Source of the DNA: Mytilinidion resinicola
Taxonomy: Eukaryota > Ascomycota > Dothideomycetes > Mytilinidiales > Mytilinidiaceae
Length of the DNA stretch: 64,000 bases
Direction: 5' to 3'
Assembly: GCF_010093595.1 (NCBI RefSeq)
Contig: NW_022985464.1
Span: forward strand, 482,696-546,695
Of the stretch, positions 20,778-32,154 are shown piece after piece. How positions within the stretch are numbered: position 1 is the first letter of the stretch; each line of letters starts with the position of its first letter. The notes beneath the pieces were generated by a model that was not told the DNA's origin, did no database searches, and saw only the letters and a list, made by a program, of their open reading frames with translations. The position numbers and the translations under genes were made by a program.

Positions 20778-22417
20778 ATGAAGATAAAAGCTCTAAGCCG
20801 GCCGGCTTCCTCTCATATGGAGCCCGGAGCCACAACTTCGCGAGTTCCACGAAATCTTGATCCTGCATTGCATCCGTTCGAAGTAATTACTCCATCTTAC
20901 CCATGCATATATAGTTTATACTGATTTGTTACCCCCACAGAGAGGCAGAGAGTATACGAAAGCCCTTACTGCGACGAAAATGGAGTAAGAAGTCATTTCC
21001 ACATATAGTCGAGAACTCTCTAATCTCCAATTCCAGGCGCATGTTTGCCGCTCCCTTCTTAGCATCACTTGGAACCGGGCACGTTGATGGTGTCTATTGT
21101 TTTGCCAAAGATCCTGAAAGCCTTGATCATTTTGCATCTGGTAGTGGAGGTATGGATTTGATAGCTCCACAAGTCTTAGTCCCTTACTCACATGATTACT
21201 AGATGGTGTCGTCAAAGTCTGGGATCTGGCGAGCCGAGATGAGATCTGGCAAAGCCAAGCTCACGAGAACATGGTCAAGGGCATGTGCTGGACTCGAGAC
21301 AAGCGGCTCTTGACCTGCGGAACCGATAAGACGGTGAAACTCTTTGAACCCTACAATTCAGGCAGTTCTCCTACGGCGACTTGGCTTGGTCAAAGTGGCT
21401 TCACGGGAATCTCTCATCATCGCTCTCTTCCCTCTTTCGCAGTCTCCAGCACCTCGATATCCATATACGACGTAAATCGTTCATCCGAGAAGCCAACCCA
21501 AACCCTAGCATGGCCCACAACTGTCGACGTAAGTGTTCGTTCCATCATCCAAAAGTACTCGCTAACTCGCATTTCAGACAATCAGAGCAATCGCATTCAA
21601 TCAGACTGAGACTTCGATCCTTGCTGTAAGCTTTTTGCAATGTTATGGTTGTGGAAATGCTCATATAGTTGTTAGTCATGCGCAACCGATCGTGCTGTCG
21701 TATTATACGACCTACGGACCTCTTCGCCACTTCATCGCACAGTGCTCACGCTCGCATCAAATTCAATCAGCTGGAATCCTCATGAAGCCATGAAGTAGGT
21801 TTTCGTTCTCGTCTAAATTGGTAATACTGACATTTTCTAGCTTTGCGGTGGCAAGCGAAGACCACAACACTTACCTATTTGACATGCGCAACATGAAGCG
21901 CGCTTTAAATGTTCTCAAAGGCCACGTCTCAGCCGTCATGTCCGTCGAGTTCTCACCCACGGGCGAGGAACTCATAACAGGGTCTTACGATCGCACGCTC
22001 CGCTTATGGACTCGCGCGGGCCACTCTCGTGATGTGTATCACACTAAGCGCATGCAAAGAGTATTCTCCGTAGCCTGGAGTCCTGACAACAACTATGTCC
22101 TATCGGGAAGCGACGACGGGAACGTCAGACTGTGGCGTTCACAGGCATCAGCTCGGCAAGGTGTCAAGTCTTTTGCTGAAAGACAGAAGCTCGAGTATGA
22201 TGAAGCTTTGAAGGAGAGGTACAAACATATGCCTGAGATCAAGAGGATATCACGTCATCGACATCTCCCAAAGCAGGTGAAGAAGGCAGGCGAGATCAAG
22301 AACGAGGAGTTGAAGGCGATCAAGCGACGAGAAGAGAATGAGCGGAGACACAGTAAGAAAGGGACAATGAGGCGGAAGGCCGAGAGAGAGAAGATGATAT
22401 TAGCTGCTGAGCAGTAG
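20778..22417 (+). CDS. SOF1: WD-repeat U3 snoRNP/small-subunit processome protein Sof1 (DCAF13)
   Basis: Seven exons, 20778-20882, 20941-20984, 21037-21149, 21203-21528, 21578-21625, 21676-21794 and 21841-22417, join in phase to 443 residues. The protein begins MKIKALSR and has NLDPALHPFE and REYTKALTATKMERMF, diagnostic for Sof1. WD40 blades follow (SGSGDGVVKVWDLASRDEIW, TGSYDRTLRLW, SGSDDGNVRLW), and the C-terminus is the Sof1-like basic tail (HRHLPKQVKKAGEIK). Required for 18S rRNA processing in the nucleolus. It is the most intron-rich gene of the window. Divergent from PRP3, convergent with SYF2. Confidence 0.97.
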
Positions 22418-22627
22418 TGTCTTCATGTTCAAATTGATGCATAGCGATGGCGTTTTGGGATAGGTTGCATGGAACGGCGCATGTCTTCGACTTGTAGATA
22501 CCATCAAAAGCCTTTGTTATTGAATGATTTCATGATCCTTTTGCTACTGGAGAGCATCCTAATGAGCTATGACTCGCTTAACCCCTAACGCCTCCCAATG
22601 CACCAGTGATCCGCAAACTGCAAAGCA

Positions 22628-23521
22628 TCAGATAGCCGTCCCCCGTTCGAAGCTCTCCCGAATATCCGAGGTATACTTGTTGTAGAACCGCGCTAACTTG
22701 TCGTTGAACTGCTTGTTCTGTATCGAAGTTAGCATCATTATCGCAACCCAAACGAACACCATCCCACATACCTTCTGGTTGATATACGTGACATCCCCAC
22801 CCGTATCATCCTCCAAGCCCCTCTCCCTCCTCTTCTTCATCCGCGCCGCCTCCGCCTTCCTGATATCATCCACCAGCCGATCCACCGCCGCCTTCTCGGG
22901 CTTACTATTCACAAACTCGGTGCTCTCCGCCGTGCTGTAGAACGACCCATCCCGGTCCACAGCAATCAGCTCCCCATCCTCCGTCTCTACGATCTCCAGC
23001 CCCCCACTCGCCGCCGCCCGCTCGATCGCCTCCTTCTTCTGCTTCTCGTACGCCGCCACGTCCGGCGGCACGTCTCTCAGTTGCCGCTTGTACACCTTCC
23101 GCGCCTGCTGCGTGTAGTCCGCAAACCCAACATCGTCCCTGTGCCTCGCTTTCTTCTCCAGGCGGCGGTCCCAGGCGGCGGCTTCCTCGGCGGTCCAGTC
23201 CCAGGCGCGCTTGCGCTCGAAGTCGGCGGTTTCGGCTTTCAGGAGCTTGTGCGATGCGGTGGCGCGGCGGCGCTCGAGTTGGGTGAGGAGGGCGGGGTCG
23301 GTGGCCTGCCGTGTTTGCTCGGTTTTGGTTTCTTTGAGGTTGGCGCTGCGGGAGGCTTTTTGGCGCGCTTGCAGGGCTTTGAAGCGGTCGAGGCGGGTTT
23401 GCGCTTCGCTGGGTTGGGGGGTGCTGGTTGAGGGGGTAGGATCTGAGGAGGGGGATTCGGTGTCTGAGGGAGGATTCGAAGTTGAGGCCTCCGCGACTTC
23501 TTTGGGGGATTCGTCGGCCAT
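22628..23521 (-). CDS. SYF2: Pre-mRNA-splicing factor Syf2
   Basis: Two exons, 23521-22772 and 22717-22628, 279 residues. Component of the Prp19-associated (NTC) spliceosome complex. After a Ser/Pro-rich N-terminus, the SYF2 domain covers about 60-279: RLDRFKALQARQ, WDWTAEEAAAWDRR, FADYTQQARKVYKRQ, TYINQKNKQFNDKLARFYNKYT. The ATG at 23521 (MADESPKE) is chosen over an upstream in-frame ATG because it lies nearer the conserved region and 146 bp from TAD2. The intron 22718-22771 is 54 nt, in frame and free of stops. Confidence 0.95.
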   Translation of the reverse strand: MADESPKEVAEASTSNPPSDTESPSSDPTPSTSTPQPSEAQTRLDRFKALQARQKASRSANLKETKTEQTRQATDPALLTQLERRRATASHKLLKAETADFERKRAWDWTAEEAAAWDRRLEKKARHRDDVGFADYTQQARKVYKRQLRDVPPDVAAYEKQKKEAIERAAASGGLEIVETEDGELIAVDRDGSFYSTAESTEFVNSKPEKAAVDRLVDDIRKAEAARMKKRRERGLEDDTGGDVTYINQKVCGMVFVWVAIMMLTSIQNKQFNDKLARFYNKYTSDIRESFERGTAI

Positions 23522-23667
23522 GTTGTGGGTGGTTGTGTGGTGGTGAGGTTGTTGTTGATTCAAGGTGGTGACGATGGAAGAAGTTGGGTTGAGGTTCTGG
23601 CGCACGGACTTTCCTTCTTCACTGCAGGGTTCCGCCAACGACATCCCTTCACTGACCACCTACAAAT

Positions 23668-24395
23668 ATGGAGGAGGAAGAGAGGAAATATCATGAGAAT
23701 TTCATGCGCGAAGCCATCAAAATGGTACGCTTTATGGATATAAACTACGAAATTTTAGATTGACAAAACTTGCAGGCGGAGTTGGCTCTGTCCAGCGACG
23801 AGACCCCCGTTGGCTGCGTCTTCGTGAAAGACGGAGCAATAATAGGGCGAGGAATGAACGAGACGAACAAAACCCTAAATGTACCCATCTCTTCGTCTCC
23901 GACTTTCAATTTCAATTTCTAAATCAATTAAAGGGCACTCGTCATGCTGAATTCGTGGCACTGATCCAAATCCTCTCAAAGCACCCTATCAGTATTCTCC
24001 AATCCACAGATCTTTACGTCACAGTCGAACCCTGTGTCATGTGCGCTTCAGCATTACGCCAGTACGGTATTAGAGCTGTGTATTTTGGATGCTGGAATGA
24101 TCGGTTTGGCGGTACTGGAGGTGTGTTGAATATTCATGAAGAGTGAGTAAGATCTAACGAATAACTCCGGGATTTGTATTGATTTGAACAGTCCGTCTGT
24201 TGATAAACCGTATCCCGTGCATGGGGGTATCTTTAGAGAGGAGGCCATCAATCTCTTGAGGAGATTCTATGTGCAGGAGAACACGAAAGGTGAGTGGATT
24301 TTGTTCGGGATCAAGTTTGGAGCTGACTATAAGTAGCACCAGAGCCGCATAATAAGAAGACTCGGGAGCTGAAGTTACTTGAGTCGGGAGTATAG
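23668..24395 (+). CDS. TAD2: tRNA-specific adenosine deaminase, catalytic subunit
   Basis: Five exons, 23668-23724, 23776-23880, 23934-24142, 24192-24289 and 24337-24395, 175 residues. Deaminates A34 to inosine in tRNA anticodons with Tad3. The cytidine/deoxycytidylate deaminase zinc site is complete: HAE (in TRHAEFVAL) and PCVMCA (in VEPCVMCASAL). NDRFGG and the final basic tail are typical of Tad2/TadA. Divergent from SYF2 with only 146 bp between start codons, so one bidirectional promoter is likely. Confidence 0.95.
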
Positions 24396-25023
24396 ATTTC
24401 TGAGTTGCCTCCAATAGCGTCAACTGAAAAACATTTGAAAGGTCAGCTCGTACGGGTCAAGTATGCATGCAGTACGTGGACAGAAGTCTGTGCACACCTG
24501 TTTGCCGCTCTCTGAGGTGCTGGGGTGCCTTGCTAAAATTCCGGATGAGATGTAAATATCTAGGGAGTGCGAATTTGAGCGCTTCCCAACGCTTCTGACC
24601 AGCTTACGTTGTTGCTCTTCGGGGTGCTTCAACATATTGATTATATTTAGTGAGAGGACCAGAAACCTGGGGCGACAGTGAGCGCATAAACTTTTTTCCT
24701 GGTACTATACTCTCATGATGTGACGATTACGCATGCCAAATTGCTTTGCTGTTTCACTGCGCGTATATCCATCTGATGTACTCCAACGGCTTAATATAAC
24801 ATGGAGCGCAACGTTACTGAAACTTCTATGATTTTACGTCGTAGTTCACTGAAAAGTAGCACACCATGAATAGGCGAAGCATCAGCCGAAAGTGGCTTTA
24901 GACACTCTGCACGTTTAAATGTAAGCGCTTGTCATGTAACTCCCAACGTGTTTCTATGAGGGTATATAGGTAGCCAAGATTAAATTCGAAGAACCTCCAC
25001 CAAGGAAGCCGGGAATCCAAATT
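24396..25023. other. Intergenic between TAD2 and the Nudix gene (convergent)
   Basis: About 630 bp; nothing recognised apart from the 3' ends of both genes. Confidence 0.5.
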
Positions 25024-26053
25024 CTACGCAGAGAGGCTCGAGGTTGGGACAGGTAGCTTGCGATGCATCCTGCTCATAATCTCCAGATAGTCCTTCTCAT
25101 TCTCATCGGTGATGATCCCATGGCGAATGAAGAAGTCAATCATGACGGCGGCGCAATTAGTTTTGAACTCCGCTTTCGAAAGAGCCGCCTTGACGCTTTC
25201 AACATCCCAAAGATAGAACTCCTTCACCTCTCCATCTTTGGGCTTACAGATAACATCTTCTGCAACCTCGAGATCAAATACATAGATGCAATCTGGTACC
25301 ATGAGACCAAACTCTCCACCATCGCCTTGTCCGCTCTTTGCAAGGTACGTCAAGACACCGGTAGAGCGAGCCTGAGAGCGGACCAGAGATTCTGGGAGCG
25401 AGGCTTCCTCGTCCGCTTCTTGGACGATGCATTCCCACGGAGAGTGTTCAGCTTTGACACCACCAGCCACGGTCGTATCGAGTTTGTTAGGATACGTGAA
25501 CAGATTTGGAGCTCTTCGCGGAACCCAGATTTTCATTCCTTCGGGAGTGCGAGTGTAGACGGTCATATGGGCTCCGCGGTGGGCGATGCCGAATAGTGAA
25601 GACGCTGTGCGCTCCATTTGAACCGGATAGTTGGCCCCAATGATCCGGTAATCCTCGTGCAAAGGACTCGCCAGGACTTTGAAGGCTTTAGAAGTAGTAG
25701 CGTTCGAGATGACCTTTTTCAGAGCAGCATTACAGGCATTTGAAGTGTCCCGGCCCTTGGAGCTGTCCAGAAGCTGCACGGTCCGCGGACGCTCGTGACG
25801 GACTACGAAGTCATCCGTCCATGGCATCGCTTTGACGGTCGAGGGAAGTATGTAGCCATGAGGTCTTGAATCACCGGGAAGGAGAAACTGATAGAAAGAT
25901 GATCTCTCGTCTTCATTATGAGGAAGTGATGTAATGTCAACGTATGGGAAGCTGGGGGGCCAGTATTAGCACGAGGTATCCCATAGATTGCCAAATCCTA
26001 TGTTACCTGTCACAAGCTGCAACAAGCTCGAGGTTGGTCTTGTTATCCGTCAT
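25024..26053 (-). CDS. Nudix hydrolase with DUF4743 (thiamine pyrophosphokinase-related)
   Basis: Two exons, 26053-26007 and 25951-25024, 324 residues. The N-terminal half is DUF4743 (FYQFLLPGDSRPHGYILPS), and the Nudix fold follows, with box GGVKAEHSPWECIVQEADEE at about residues 179-198. The family includes S. cerevisiae YJR142W and the N-terminal part of S. pombe Tnr3, which act on thiamine diphosphate derivatives. The usual REUxEE Arg is Gln here (QEADEE); the metal-binding Glu residues remain. The first exon is fixed by ATG at 26053 and a clean 55 nt intron. Probably a housekeeping or clean-up enzyme in the cytosol. Confidence 0.93.
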
Positions 26054-26814
26054 TTTGACTGAGAACTTGTCTGAGGGTATGGTTAGAATGAGGTGCGGTC
26101 GATGAGACGTGCCACACCTGTCATTTTTTGACATGCCGAAGCCCGAACGGCATGCCGATGAATGCTCACAACTTCACATGAGTTCAAAAACTCAGGGGGT
26201 TGAGGAAATATCAGATATATATCAGAATGTAGTACTATATCATTCTGTTCGTACTATTTCCATAAATCCATTTCAGCTCGTAATCAAGCGCACGAGTCCT
26301 TCTCTAGAATATGCTATCCACCATAAAGGAGAGACCAAGTGGTCAATTCTTCGTCTCTCAACAACCCACAACGCCGAGCGAAGAAAGTATGAAAAGAAGC
26401 AGATTCTTTAATAAACTTGACATCATCTTTGAGTGTCGATTGGGAGAGGAGGTAAGCGCGTGGGGCTTCCATTCCCCAAAAGCACATATTTTGCACCCTT
26501 CCCTAGAGGCTACGTTGATGCGTCTCATACATTGCTACCAAATCTACCATAGCTCTCTTTTTGCCATGAGTCTCGGGTGCTCTGTTTCTGCGGCTCATCG
26601 CATAAGGGCAAAATATTTCACTGCCTTAAAGTTATTCCAAATTTCTCATAAGCAGCAGGCCCCCCAATGAAACGGGGGCTGCACCTCGCCACAACCCTCG
26701 GCCCCCACGGTAAGGCTGCCGTTGAATATATATCATGCCAACCCTGTATTACATATCTGTCGTCTGTATTGCTATCCTGAAATCCTCGAGAACTGTGGGC
26801 TGAATCTCGAAAAC
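26054..26814. other. Intergenic, divergent promoters
   Basis: About 760 bp between two divergent genes. Open frames here show no protein features; a stretch near 26205-26250 has repeated ATATCAG/ATATATC. Confidence 0.4.
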
Positions 26815-28323
26815 ATGGTCTTTGAACACGAGTCCGTATTTAGTTACAATATTACCAGAGCGTACCCTTTTAGATGGTTCACCCCGGTCGTGCTAGTTGG
26901 CTTCCTAGTGACTACCGTCCTCTTTTCCTTCCTCAATTTCGCCTCCAATGGATACGACTTGATTGTGGAGACCTCCTCCAACCCCAACCAAACCATCTCG
27001 GAAGGAATCTGGTTCAAAAACTGGCCATCCTACCTCACCAGCAAGGCCAAACCAAGCTGTCAGCCGGCGGATATACATGTCAACACTCTGCTTTTCACAA
27101 ATCAGACCGCCTTGACATACACCCTGACGGATGTCTGGCGGGTCTCAGCAGGCGGGGGCAACAGAACTGTCTTACCTTCACTCACGTACTACAATAACCG
27201 CATCGAGAATTGCGCCGTGAGTTCAGTTGAAGTGGACCTCGAGGCACTAGACAGGGCAGCCAACCAGCTTGCGTACGCAGAATGGGGAGCTGTAGTCCGC
27301 GCCTACATCTCCTGCACTATCGAGGGTGCAGAAGGGCAGACGCGCTTCAACCTTACCACAACGTACGACTATGTGCCCCAGTCCGCGTCTCTCTCCGGCC
27401 TCTACCAGTTCCTCGCAACCAACTTTCTGGACCGTGACAAGCAGAAGAAATCAAGTCTTTACTGGGGCGAATCCTTGATGTCTATGTATTGGGCATACAT
27501 GACGAAAACTATGCAAGACATCCGACAAAATGCAACCGACAACAACGAAGCCGGTATAAGAAAGGGAACCATTTCCTTCACCCCAAACAACAGTTCTACG
27601 TCCGATATCACTCGCCTCGACTACTTCAAAGTCGACTACCGCTTCATGATCGACGACGGCCTCGGCGACTTCAGCATTCTCTGGCCAGGTCTCTACAACT
27701 GGACAAACAGCGTCGCGTATCTCGACCGCATCAGCGCGAAACCCAATATCTGGATCCAAGCGGACAGTCTGGCCAAATCAGCCTATTCAACGATCTTGAC
27801 GGACCTCGGTCAGATATCGTCCACGCCGAACATCTTAACTGATGACGATACCTTGCAATACTTCACATCAAACTTCTCCATCGCAATGGTGAACAAGGCG
27901 AACGCGGAGCCAGGGCCTGCTACGCAGGACTTCGATACTTTGAAAGCGACTACTGGGCCTTTAGGGGTGACTCCTAGTGTCATCAGCACGAACTACATCT
28001 GCCAGATCCCAAAGTTGAAGTCGGGCGGAAATCTCTTTGTGTCAGTGCTGGTTGCGGACCTTGTTTTCCTACAGGCGCTCTGGAAGATCTTCACGTTGGT
28101 TACAGACTGGCTCTTGTTCCGGAAACACCCCAACGCAAACCAATGCCACGGATGTGCGGAGAACTCAAGCAGACACGGGCCCCTAGTATCTCCTTCTGCT
28201 GAAAGTCTGCCTGAGCATGGGACCAGGGATTTCGACCAGATCGAGTTGAGCACCCAGAACGCCCTGAAACGACCCGGAAGCCATCATAGGCAAACGAGCA
28301 GTCAGCAGCTCCTGCTAAGATAA
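26815..28323 (+). CDS. Two-pass membrane glycoprotein, unknown function
   Basis: Intronless, about 502 residues from ATG 26815 (MVFEHESVFSYNITRAYPF); an earlier in-frame ATG at 26722 is possible but less family-like. One membrane segment lies near residues 25-45 (WFTPVVLVGFLVTTVLFSF), a second near 405-430 (VLVADLVFLQALWKIF). The region between has about ten NxS/T sites and conserved-looking Cys (KPSCQPADIH, NRIENCAVSS, AYISCTIEG), so it is probably the extracytosolic face. A polar tail with CHGC follows. It matches a family of uncharacterised ascomycete membrane proteins. No function can be given. Confidence 0.82.
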   Translation: MVFEHESVFSYNITRAYPFRWFTPVVLVGFLVTTVLFSFLNFASNGYDLIVETSSNPNQTISEGIWFKNWPSYLTSKAKPSCQPADIHVNTLLFTNQTALTYTLTDVWRVSAGGGNRTVLPSLTYYNNRIENCAVSSVEVDLEALDRAANQLAYAEWGAVVRAYISCTIEGAEGQTRFNLTTTYDYVPQSASLSGLYQFLATNFLDRDKQKKSSLYWGESLMSMYWAYMTKTMQDIRQNATDNNEAGIRKGTISFTPNNSSTSDITRLDYFKVDYRFMIDDGLGDFSILWPGLYNWTNSVAYLDRISAKPNIWIQADSLAKSAYSTILTDLGQISSTPNILTDDDTLQYFTSNFSIAMVNKANAEPGPATQDFDTLKATTGPLGVTPSVISTNYICQIPKLKSGGNLFVSVLVADLVFLQALWKIFTLVTDWLLFRKHPNANQCHGCAENSSRHGPLVSPSAESLPEHGTRDFDQIELSTQNALKRPGSHHRQTSSQQLLLR

Positions 28324-28669
28324 CAGCATGTGCCCTACTGGAGTATCTATAGACGTCATCTCTTGGAAAAAATTCGCGTGTTCATGTAGATTCAATACAC
28401 GTCAGAAATGCTCAGAGATGTTTTGTGGTACTCTTGTGAGATTCAAGCTTTTGCTGTACCTACATAGAATACAAATCTGTAGGGATGATACGCCTTTAGG
28501 TGTGTGAGACATGAAACCGAAATGCTCTCGTCTTGGTAAGGCATAATCCTACACCAACTCACGTCGACAAAGAAGACGCAGCTTCACAACACGTGATAGG
28601 AAAGTCGAGTCTAAGGAGACAATACTCGCTTACTTGACTAAACATCATTGTCTATTTCGTAAGTAGTGT
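28324..28669. other. Intergenic (convergent)
   Basis: About 350 bp holding two 3' ends; nothing else seen. Confidence 0.5.
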
Positions 28670-30181
28670 TCATTTCTCGTCTCGCTCCACTGCACCCGAT
28701 AAGTTGATATCGTCTGGGTGATAGTGATCTGCAACGATCCTATACAGATAGCTCGGCGCATGTCCGCCTAGATTCGTGACGTATAGATCCACCAACTCTG
28801 GCGGCACGTAGTCGTACAAGGGATTGTCGACGTCCACCTTATCGACGAAATCGCCATCGTCGTAAGGCACCACATTCCCCGCGTCGCCATACTCGATCAG
28901 CTCGTCGATGTCGAAGGGGTAGACCGGGCTGAGCTTGTAGACACCAGTGACAACAACGACAGGCGTCCGGTGGACCTTTGCTGCTGATGCAATTACGCGC
29001 GCGCCCGCGGCTGCTACGAGTCCGCCATTCGCGAGGACGCTGTGGGTGGCCAGGATGACTTTGTTCACACGGGCCATGATAGCGAAGACGTGCGAGTCTG
29101 GAATCAGCACGACGGTGATACCGGCAGCTGTGAGGGGTTTCCAGCGGTCTCCTGCTTCTTCGGATATGACTTCGGCATCTCGCTTTTTGCCTGTCAGTAT
29201 GGTTGCGTGGACCGCATCGTGGTCGTTCGGATGGGCCTCGGCATGCACGACAGTAAATTTGCGCTTCTTCGCTGCAGCCAGGAGAAATTTCTGGACGGAA
29301 GTGGAAGCAGTATGAGTTAGAATGATCTCGTTGGAGTGGATGTGGTCGAGGGCGTTGGCAGCGATCTGGTCGTCGGATTGCTCTAGCTCATCTTGGAGTT
29401 CATTCATGCCCTCTAGGACTTCGGCTTTGATGTTTGTTCGCTTCAAAATGGTAGACTCGCCTATGCGTTCCAGAGCCGATGCTGTCATGGTATGCTTCCC
29501 GGTCGGCGAATGTCGGCCGGTTGGTGTGCTCGTGTTTGAGGGGGTATCTGGTTGGGAGAAAAGGCCAAACAGGGAGGTCCCAAGTGGAGCGTACGAGGTG
29601 TGCGATGAGAACAGGGCCGGTCGATGTGGTAATTCTCCAGAGTCTGCGAGACTCTCGGGTCCTGAGGTAGTATCCATGGGTGGTAGAGCGCCATGCCGCA
29701 GGGGGCTGAATGTGGATATGCTCGACGCCAAGTGAGGCCGGTTGAGGGAATCGTGGTGTGGGGTTGGACTTCCCGCATCGCTATTCACCGCATTCGAGTC
29801 CGCGTCCGCATCATCGTCCTTGATCTCTCGTATCAAGCCCAGTACACGCCTAACGATATTCCCAACTACCATCTCCCGCGGCTGTGCTGCGATCAGCCTC
29901 CGGCCCACGTCCCTGATTCTTCGCAGGAGTTTGTCCGCATCCTTTCCTTTGAACTCTTTCACTACTTGAATGAGCAACTGAGTGGTAGCAAGTGCGCATG
30001 GTCTCGAATTTCGAATTTGTCGTCGTTTGAGGAGGCTGCTGTTTGTTAGCGTTGTGACTCATGGAGTGAGTGTCTGCTCGTACGATATAAAGTGCTCAAT
30101 CGAGGCTTCGACTGGAGTCGACCGGAGAGACTTGAGGTACGATGATAGCCCTGGGGCTTGTATTGTCGTGGAACGCGACAT
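28670..30181 (-). CDS. GCD7: Translation initiation factor eIF2B subunit beta
   Basis: Two exons, 30181-30084 and 30035-28670, 487 residues. Regulatory subunit of the guanine nucleotide exchange factor for eIF2. Starts MSRSTTIQAPGLSSYLKSLR; across the intron it reads LLKRRQIRNSRPCALATTQL. The insert at about 95-200 is Ser/Pro-rich and variable. The C-terminal Rossmann-like IF-2B fold shows HIHSNEIILTHTAS, VVHAEAHPNDHDAV, DSHVFAIMARVNKVILATHS, VLANGGLVAAAGA and the end LSPVYPFDIDEL. Head to head with SRP40. Confidence 0.96.
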
Positions 30182-30552
30182 GGTGTTGTGGAGTGCTCCG
30201 AACTCCTTCTTGGAGGGGCAGTTCGTTCGCCCAAGAGGGACAATGCGGAGTTGAGCAAAGTTCGAGGGCGGCTTATGGAGGGTATGGAGCTCGCGCAGTG
30301 GCCGGCGCGTAATAAGGGCACTGTCGGAGGTGCTCTCTGAGAGACGAAGCGAGAAATGGAGCTGTTGGGTGAAGTGTGTCGTTGTGCCTGACTTTGTCTC
30401 GACTGCAGCCAGAGAGATGTCCTGGTTCGTGGATGGTCTGTGCGAGGTGAAAAAGTTCCAAATCTCTCGAAAACTTTCACGACTTGCAACATCGGCCTCC
30501 GAAACCGACAACTCCCCCAAACCTCGTGCTCTACCGAATCTAATTGTTCGCC

Positions 30553-32154
30553 ATGACGAGCAACAAGAAGCTGCGCGCTCGCGGCACCAAAGAGGAGAAA
30601 AAAGAACTCGTTGAAAAGCTGGTTGCAGACGGCGTCCGCGAAAAGAAGCCCACCAAGCTCAACACCAAGCGCAACAAGTACCCCAAGGCTCCGGCCCCGC
30701 TCATGGAGCTCGTCGAAAATTTCCTACGCGCACACGGCTACACGAACTCTGGACGGGAACTCGTTGAAACGAGGAAAAGGGAGACCGTGGATGGAATAAC
30801 AGTTCCCATGTCTGGGCTAAGCGCCGATAAAGGATACCCAGACTTAACCACGCTGTTCAATGAGTGGGTGGAGGGCCCAGGGAAGAGCAGGAATCTGCCA
30901 AAAGAAGCAGACATCGTGGCCGAAAAACCCGCGAAAAAGTCGAAGAAGGATGTCAAGGCAGACACATCTTCTGACGAAGACTCCTCGTCCAGCGACAGCG
31001 ACTCCGATAGCTCCTCAGACGATAGCAGTAGTCCTTCTGAGAACGATGAGAAAGAGGCGGAACCTGAGGCAATGGACATTGATAGCTCTAGTGCAAACTC
31101 CGACAGCGACAGCAGCGATGATGAGAGCTCCGACAGCGATAATGAGGCAGTCGCTGTGAAAGCGACTCCACCATCAAGCTCGGACTCCGAATCAGCAGAC
31201 TCGAGTCCGACCAAGAAGAAGTCGCCGGTCCCAGTCGCAAAGAGCCTCAAACGAAAAGCTTCCATTTCGTCCTCTAGCTCCTCAAGTTCGAGTTCTAGCT
31301 TGGAGTCCAGTTCTGACAGCTCTGGCAGCTCCGACTCTGACTCTGATACGCCAGCAAAGAAGATCAAGAAGGTGAAAAAGGTGAAGAAAGCTAAATCTGC
31401 ATCGTCATCCTCCTCTAGTTCCTCATCTAGCTCCTCATCCTCATCATCAAGCGATTCATCATCCTCCAGCGATTCGGACAGCGACGAAGCGACCAAAAAG
31501 GCACTCCCGGAATCAGATTCAGATTCGTCCTCGAGTGATTCAGACTCAGACTCATCCTCGAGCGATAGCGACGAGCCAGCAAACAAACCTCTTCCCGAAT
31601 CAGGGTCAGACTCAGACTCAGACTCATCCTCAAGTGATTCAGATAACGATGAGCCGGCGAGTAAAGCTTTCCCTGAATCAGGCTCGGACTCGGACTCCTC
31701 AGATTCAGACTCGTCGTCCGACTCTCCAGCCCTATCTAAATCCAAATCCAAAACCAAGAAGTCCAAAGCCAACCCCTCGCCTCCCCGCAAGGGCTCTACC
31801 GACTCAAACTCCAGCGCCACCCTCCCCAGCAGCTCCCCCAAGCCAACAACCCAAAACAAACGCAAACGCACCGCCTCCCCTTCCGCCGACCCGACCTCCG
31901 GCGCTGATTCCTCCGCTAAGCGCCCGAAAGGCAGCGAGCGCAAATTCTTCAGCCGAATCCCCGAGAATGTCTATGTCGACCCCAAATTCGCGTCGAACAA
32001 ATACGTCTCGTACGACTACGCAGACAAGGCCCACCAGGATCTCGTGGTGACGAAAGGGAAAGGGTTCACGAAAGAGAAGAACAAAAAGAAGAAGGGGGCC
32101 TATAAGGGAGGTTTCATTGACTCCACCCCGAGAGGCATTAAGTTTGAGGATTAG
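30553..32154 (+). CDS. SRP40: Nucleolar Srp40/Nopp140-like chaperone
   Basis: Intronless, 533 residues from ATG 30553. A LisH-like dimerisation motif is at about 48-78 (PLMELVENFLRAHGYTNSG). Then comes a long Ser/Asp/Glu tract with Lys blocks (about residues 135-400), the casein-kinase-2 target region of Nopp140 proteins, and the conserved SRP40 C-terminal domain at about 470-533 (FFSRIPENVYVDP, ADKAHQDLVVTKGKGFTKEK). It associates with box C/D and H/ACA snoRNPs and transits between nucleus and nucleolus. The tract is encoded by near-repetitive TCN/GAY codons and is likely variable in length. Confidence 0.93.
   Translation: MTSNKKLRARGTKEEKKELVEKLVADGVREKKPTKLNTKRNKYPKAPAPLMELVENFLRAHGYTNSGRELVETRKRETVDGITVPMSGLSADKGYPDLTTLFNEWVEGPGKSRNLPKEADIVAEKPAKKSKKDVKADTSSDEDSSSSDSDSDSSSDDSSSPSENDEKEAEPEAMDIDSSSANSDSDSSDDESSDSDNEAVAVKATPPSSSDSESADSSPTKKKSPVPVAKSLKRKASISSSSSSSSSSSLESSSDSSGSSDSDSDTPAKKIKKVKKVKKAKSASSSSSSSSSSSSSSSSSDSSSSSDSDSDEATKKALPESDSDSSSSDSDSDSSSSDSDEPANKPLPESGSDSDSDSSSSDSDNDEPASKAFPESGSDSDSSDSDSSSDSPALSKSKSKTKKSKANPSPPRKGSTDSNSSATLPSSSPKPTTQNKRKRTASPSADPTSGADSSAKRPKGSERKFFSRIPENVYVDPKFASNKYVSYDYADKAHQDLVVTKGKGFTKEKNKKKKGAYKGGFIDSTPRGIKFED

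Noticed and set aside
30738..31943. Minus-strand open frame of 401 codons opposite SRP40
   Set aside because: Its Glu/Ser repeats are only the complement of the Ser/Asp tract of SRP40; no start context or conserved domain.
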